Origin: an uncultured Collinsella sp.
Lineage (GTDB): Bacteria > Actinomycetota > Coriobacteriia > Coriobacteriales > Coriobacteriaceae
DNA: 7,189 bases
Assembly: GCA_900545165.1 (NCBI GenBank)
Contig: UQYA01000090.1
Span: 1-7,189, forward strand
Reading direction: 5' to 3'
Below, in pieces: positions 4,136 to 7,189 of the stretch. The notes beneath the pieces are model-generated. The model worked only from the letters and a program-made list of their open reading frames with translations, did no database searches and was not told the DNA's origin. Position 1 is the stretch's first letter, and each line of letters begins with the position of its first letter. The translations under genes were made by a program, and so were the position numbers.

Positions 4136-6235
4136 ATGGCTAAGCCTAAGTACAAGCTTTCCGATACCCGTAACATCGGCATCATGGCCCACATCGATGC
4201 CGGTAAGACCACCACGACCGAGCGTATTCTTTACTACACCGGTAAGACCCACAAGATCGGTGAGGTCCATGAGGGCGCTGCCACCATGGACTGGATGGTT
4301 CAGGAGCAGGAGCGCGGCGTAACCATTACCTCCGCTGCTACCACGTGCTTCTGGAACAAGGACGGTAAGGACTACCGCATCCAGATCATCGACACCCCGG
4401 GCCACGTTGACTTCACCGCCGAGGTCGAGCGCTGCCTGCGCGTCCTCGATGGCGCTGTCGCCGTCTTCGACGCCGTTGCCGGCGTTCAGCCCCAGTCTGA
4501 GACCGTTTGGCGTCAGGCTTCTACCTTCAACGTCCCCCGTATCGCCTTCATCAACAAGTATGACCGCGTGGGCGCTGACTTCTTCAACGCTATCGAGACC
4601 ATGAAGGATCGTCTCGACGCCAACGCCGTGGCCGCTCAGGTCCCGATGGGCGCCGAGGACAACTTCTGGGGCGTCATCGACCTGGTCACCATGACTGCAT
4701 GGGACTTCAAGGCCGACGAGAAGGGTATGACCTACCCCGAGCCGATGGACGAGATCCCGGCTGAGTTCGCCGACATCGCTGCCACCAAGCGCGAGGAGCT
4801 CCTCGACGCTGCTGCCAGCTTTGACGACGAGCTCATGGAGAAGATCCTCATGGAGGAGGACTTCACCGTCGAGGAGCTCAAGGCCGCTCTGCGCAAGGGC
4901 GTTCTGGCCAATGAGCTCAACCTCGTCTTCGTGGGCTCCGCCTACAAGAACAAGGGCGTTCAGGAGCTGCTCGACGCTGTCGTCGACTACCTGCCCAGCC
5001 CGCTCGACGTTGAGGCCGTCACCGGTACCGATCCGGACACCGGCGAGGAGATCCAGCGTCATCCTTCCTTCGACGAGCCCTTCTCCGGCCTGGTCTTCAA
5101 GATCATGACCGACCCGTTCGTCGGTAAGCTTACCTATGTCCGCGTTTACTCCGGCCGCGCCGAGTCCGGCTCCTATGTGGTCAACGCTTCCAACGGTCAG
5201 CGCGAGCGCCTCGGCCGCATCCTCGAGATGAACGCCGCCGAGCGTATCGACCGTGACGACGCCGCCGCCGGCGACATCGTCGCTTGCGTCGGCTTCAAGA
5301 ACTCCACCACCGGTGACACCCTGTGCGAAGAGGGCAAGGAAATCGTCCTCGAGAAGATCGAGTTCGCTAAGCCCGTTATCGACGTTGCCATCGAGCCCAA
5401 GACCAAGGCCGAGCAGGACAAGATGTCCCTGGCTCTGACCAAGCTCGCCGAGGAGGACCCGACCTTCCAGGTGTCCACCAACCACGAGACCGGCCAGACC
5501 ATCATCGCCGGCATGGGCGAGCTGCACCTCGAGATCATCGTCGACCGTCTGCTCCGCGAGTTCAAGGTTGACGCTAACGTTGGTAAGCCCCAGGTTGCCT
5601 ACCGCGAGACCGCTGGTCACGACGTCGAGAAGGCTGAGGGCAAGTTCGTCCGTCAGTCCGGCGGTCGCGGTCAGTACGGCCACGCCGTCATCAAGCTCGA
5701 GAAGATGGAGGAGGGCTTCGGCTACGAGTTCGTCAACGCTATCGTCGGCGGCGTCGTGCCCAAGGAGTACATCCCGTCCATCGACAAGGGCATCCAGGAG
5801 GCCCTGAACACCGGTGTTATCGCCGGCTTCCCGGTCCTCGACGTTAAGGTCACCCTGTTCGACGGTTCTTACCACGAGGTCGACTCCTCCGAGGCCGCCT
5901 TTAAGATCGCCGGTTCCATGGCTATCAAGGACGCCCTCAAGAAGTCCGATCCGCAGCTGCTCGAGCCGATCATGGCTGTCGAGGTCGAGACCCCCGAGCA
6001 GTACATGGGCGACGTTATGGGCAACCTCTCCGGTCGCCGCGGCAAGATCGAGGGCATGGAGGATCGCAAGAACAGCAAGCTCATCCGTGCCAAGGTGCCG
6101 CTGGGCGAGATGTTCGGTTACGCTACCGACCTTCGCTCCCAGACCCAGGGCCGTGCATCCTACACGATGCAGTTCGACTCTTATGAGCCCGCGCCCAAGT
6201 CCATCGTGGACGAGGTCATGAGCAAGAACGCCTAA
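4136..6235 (+). CDS. fusA: Elongation factor G (translocation GTPase)
   Basis: EF-G hydrolyses GTP to move tRNAs and mRNA by one codon on the ribosome and also acts with RRF in ribosome recycling. The 699-residue length is standard. The G domain shows the P-loop AHIDAGKT (18-25), the switch I element ERGVTITSA, DTPGH (86-90), the guanine-specificity motif as NKYD (140-143) and GSA (267-269). Domain IV holds DGSYHEVDSSE with His580, which matches the translocation-critical H583 of E. coli. A complete domain V follows (SGRRGKIEGM, then LGEMFGYATDLRS). The start ATG at 4136 has AAGGAA (4125-4130) upstream. The third residue of the NKxD motif is Tyr where EF-G usually has Met. It follows rpsG by 19 bp, probably on the same transcript. 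tuf, its common downstream neighbour, is missing. Confidence 0.98.
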   Translation: MAKPKYKLSDTRNIGIMAHIDAGKTTTTERILYYTGKTHKIGEVHEGAATMDWMVQEQERGVTITSAATTCFWNKDGKDYRIQIIDTPGHVDFTAEVERCLRVLDGAVAVFDAVAGVQPQSETVWRQASTFNVPRIAFINKYDRVGADFFNAIETMKDRLDANAVAAQVPMGAEDNFWGVIDLVTMTAWDFKADEKGMTYPEPMDEIPAEFADIAATKREELLDAAASFDDELMEKILMEEDFTVEELKAALRKGVLANELNLVFVGSAYKNKGVQELLDAVVDYLPSPLDVEAVTGTDPDTGEEIQRHPSFDEPFSGLVFKIMTDPFVGKLTYVRVYSGRAESGSYVVNASNGQRERLGRILEMNAAERIDRDDAAAGDIVACVGFKNSTTGDTLCEEGKEIVLEKIEFAKPVIDVAIEPKTKAEQDKMSLALTKLAEEDPTFQVSTNHETGQTIIAGMGELHLEIIVDRLLREFKVDANVGKPQVAYRETAGHDVEKAEGKFVRQSGGRGQYGHAVIKLEKMEEGFGYEFVNAIVGGVVPKEYIPSIDKGIQEALNTGVIAGFPVLDVKVTLFDGSYHEVDSSEAAFKIAGSMAIKDALKKSDPQLLEPIMAVEVETPEQYMGDVMGNLSGRRGKIEGMEDRKNSKLIRAKVPLGEMFGYATDLRSQTQGRASYTMQFDSYEPAPKSIVDEVMSKNA

Positions 6236-6260
6236 GTTCGAGCTCCCTGTTACGTAATCC

Positions 6261-6277
6261 GCGAGAACATCTCTCGC
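6261..6277 (+). promoter_or_regulatory. Hairpin in the fusA-rpsJ gap
   Basis: GCGAGA (6261-6266) pairs perfectly with TCTCGC (6272-6277) around a 5-nt loop, 25 nt after the fusA stop and just ahead of the rpsJ ribosome-binding site. There is no T-run, so it is more likely an RNA processing, stability or translation-control element than a terminator. Confidence 0.4.
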
Positions 6278-6295
6278 ACTCTTTGGAGGTTTAAG

Positions 6296-6604
6296 TTGGC
6301 TACCCAGAAGATCCGCATTCGCCTCAAGGGCTATGATCACGAGGTCGTCGATCAGTCCGCGAAGCTCATCGTCGAGACCGCTCAGAAGACCGGCGCTCGC
6401 GTTTCCGGTCCTGTCCCCCTGCCCACCGAGCGCAACCTGTACACGGTTATCCGCTCGCCGCACGTGAACAAGGACTCCCGTGAGCAGTTCGAGATGCGCA
6501 CCCACAAGCGCCTCATCGACATCCTCGACCCCACCTCGGGCACCGTTGATTCGCTCATGCGTCTCGACCTCCCCGCTGGCGTCGACATCGACATCAAGCT
6601 CTAA
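6296..6604 (+). CDS. rpsJ: 30S ribosomal protein S10 (uS10, NusE)
   Basis: S10 is a protein of the 30S head and, as NusE, pairs with NusB in transcription antitermination and links NusG to the ribosome. The 102-residue product has the family length and motifs: KIRIRLKGYDH (5-15), TGARVSGPVPLPT (32-44), SPHVNKDSREQFEMRTHKR (54-72) and the end MRLDLPAGVDIDIKL. Val57, next to sites altered in tetracycline-resistant strains of other species, is the common residue. The start is TTG at 6296, backed by TGGAGGT (6284-6290) 5 nt upstream. It lies 60 bp after fusA and is followed by a terminator, not by rplC, so it is cut off from the S10 operon it normally heads. Confidence 0.97.
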   Translation: MATQKIRIRLKGYDHEVVDQSAKLIVETAQKTGARVSGPVPLPTERNLYTVIRSPHVNKDSREQFEMRTHKRLIDILDPTSGTVDSLMRLDLPAGVDIDIKL

Positions 6605-6615
6605 GCGATATCGCT
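6604..6615. repeat. Perfect 12-bp palindrome at the rpsJ stop
   Basis: AGCGATATCGCT reads the same on both strands and starts at the last base of the rpsJ stop codon. No role is evident; it may be chance. Confidence 0.25.
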
Positions 6616-6623
6616 CATAGCTT

Positions 6624-6661
6624 AAAGGGCCTCGCTGCCGTAACGGCAGCGGGGCCCTTTT
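6624..6661 (+). terminator. Intrinsic terminator of the rpsL-rpsJ operon
   Basis: The left arm 6624-6640 pairs with 6644-6660 around a TAA loop. An 8-bp GC-rich apical stem (CGCTGCCG/CGGCAGCG), one T-G wobble, five G-C pairs and three A-T pairs make 17 steps. TTTT GTTTT follows from 6658. The A-run on the left gives a short T-run on the - strand, so it may also serve birA, which converges from the right and stops 59 bp away. Confidence 0.92.
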
Positions 6662-6719
6662 GTTTTGAATGATGGTTTGGACTGCGGGGTAATGCTGCCG
6701 AGTAGGTGGTTGCGGCGCC

Positions 6720-7189
6720 CTATTCGCTCAAGGGACGCAGCGATGCCTCCTCAAAATGGAAGGATCGAAAGCCGTCTTCCGTTTCGATGCACGCGCGACC
6801 AAAGCCATCGACCGTTTTAAAGATGCCACGCGCCAGCTCGTCACCGACAGGGGAACGGGCGATAACGGTTTCCCCTATCCAATTGAGGTGAGCTACATAA
6901 TCATCGTGGACGGGCGCGAGCGGTCCGGTGTCTTCTTCCATGGCGTTGAGGCGTTCTGCCCACGCATCTACAGCGTTCACGACTGCGTGATAGACCTGTT
7001 TGAGTAGCACATCGACGGCGGGAACGTTCTCGTTGAGATCCGAGAGACCGATTGCGGGCAGGCCGCCATCGGGAACCTCCGCGGGCACATAGTTCACGTT
7101 GACGCCGATGCCACAGACCGCAAAGGGGCTGCCTTCGTTATCGCGTGCGGCCTCGACCAGAATGCCGCCGAGTTTGCGTCCACGCGCGA
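6720..7189 (-). CDS. birA: Biotin--[acetyl-CoA-carboxylase] ligase, C-terminal part (gene runs off the right edge)
   Basis: Biotin-protein ligase makes biotinyl-AMP and transfers biotin to a lysine of carboxylase carrier proteins. About 155 residues are visible, starting in mid-gene. The first visible block, GRKLGGILVEA, matches the ligase motif with the catalytic-site lysine (K183 in E. coli BirA, RKLAGILVE). VCGIGVNVNYVP is the typical glycine- and asparagine-containing strand that follows. A helical region comes next, and then the small SH3-like C-terminal domain (GIFKTVDGFGRACIETEDG), ending in EASLRPLSE against ISLRS in E. coli. Stop TAG at 6720-6722. The GTG at 7097 is internal, since ligase motifs lie before it. 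The N-terminal half, including any DNA-binding repressor domain and the GRGRxGR biotin loop, is outside the window, so whether it also represses transcription cannot be judged. Confidence 0.87.
   Translation of the reverse strand, partial: ARGRKLGGILVEAARDNEGSPFAVCGIGVNVNYVPAEVPDGGLPAIGLSDLNENVPAVDVLLKQVYHAVVNAVDAWAERLNAMEEDTGPLAPVHDDYVAHLNWIGETVIARSPVGDELARGIFKTVDGFGRACIETEDGFRSFHFEEASLRPLSE

Noticed and set aside
4118..6505. A 795-codon open frame on the - strand spanning all of fusA and most of rpsJ
   Set aside because: It is the exact antisense of fusA and rpsJ. The product is a repetitive Leu/Val/Gly/Asp-rich string with no recognisable domain, which is expected opposite a high-GC gene with C-ending codons. 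No ribosome-binding site or promoter supports it.
7095..7097. GTG on the - strand as the start of a short birA-like gene
   Set aside because: The ligase motifs GRKLGGILVEA and VCGIGVN lie upstream in frame, so the gene continues beyond the right edge.

Overview
The window is a piece of bacterial core genome coding for transcription and translation. It holds the 3' half of rpoC (RNA polymerase beta'), an unusually long and hairpin-rich intergenic region of about 820 bp, and then the str-type operon rpsL-rpsG-fusA, followed directly by rpsJ. A strong terminator closes that operon. The C-terminal part of a convergent biotin-protein ligase gene (birA) runs in from the right edge. The high-GC, C-ending codon use, the actinobacterial-type proteins, the TTG starts of rpsL and rpsJ, and the gene order suggest an actinobacterium of the class Coriobacteriia, possibly Collinsella or a relative. 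That assignment is my inference and was not tested by a database search.

Layout. (1) Bases 1-2368: rpoC, entered in mid-gene. It carries the F-loop, bridge helix, second zinc site and trigger loop. After the normal end of the conserved protein there is a C-terminal extension of about 230 residues. This extension contains a segment that aligns without gaps to the C-terminal domain of the RNA polymerase alpha subunit and keeps most of its DNA-contact residues. (2) Bases 2369-3191: no convincing gene. The region holds an intrinsic terminator inside a larger inverted repeat, a 20-bp perfect inverted repeat 91 bp apart, a REP-like hairpin, a 139-nt nested hairpin with a competing alternative stem, and a good sigma70-type promoter (TTGACG-17-TATCCT) with an inverted repeat overlapping its -10 box. 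(3) Bases 3192-6604: rpsL, rpsG, fusA and rpsJ, all on the + strand with short gaps (73, 19 and 60 bp) and clear Shine-Dalgarno sites, probably one transcript from the promoter near 3070-3098. tuf does not follow fusA, and rpsJ is not followed by rplC, so both the usual str and S10 operon layouts are broken here. (4) Bases 6624-6661: intrinsic terminator between convergent genes. (5) Bases 6720-7189: 3' part of birA on the - strand.

Together these genes make RNA polymerase beta', three proteins of the 30S subunit (S12 and S7, and S10, which also works in NusB antitermination) and the translocase EF-G. BirA is functionally separate: it attaches biotin to carboxylases. The items most worth a second look are the alpha-CTD-like domain fused to RpoC, the nested hairpin and possible switch upstream of rpsL, the natural Arg at the S12 streptomycin-resistance position 88, and the isolated rpsJ.
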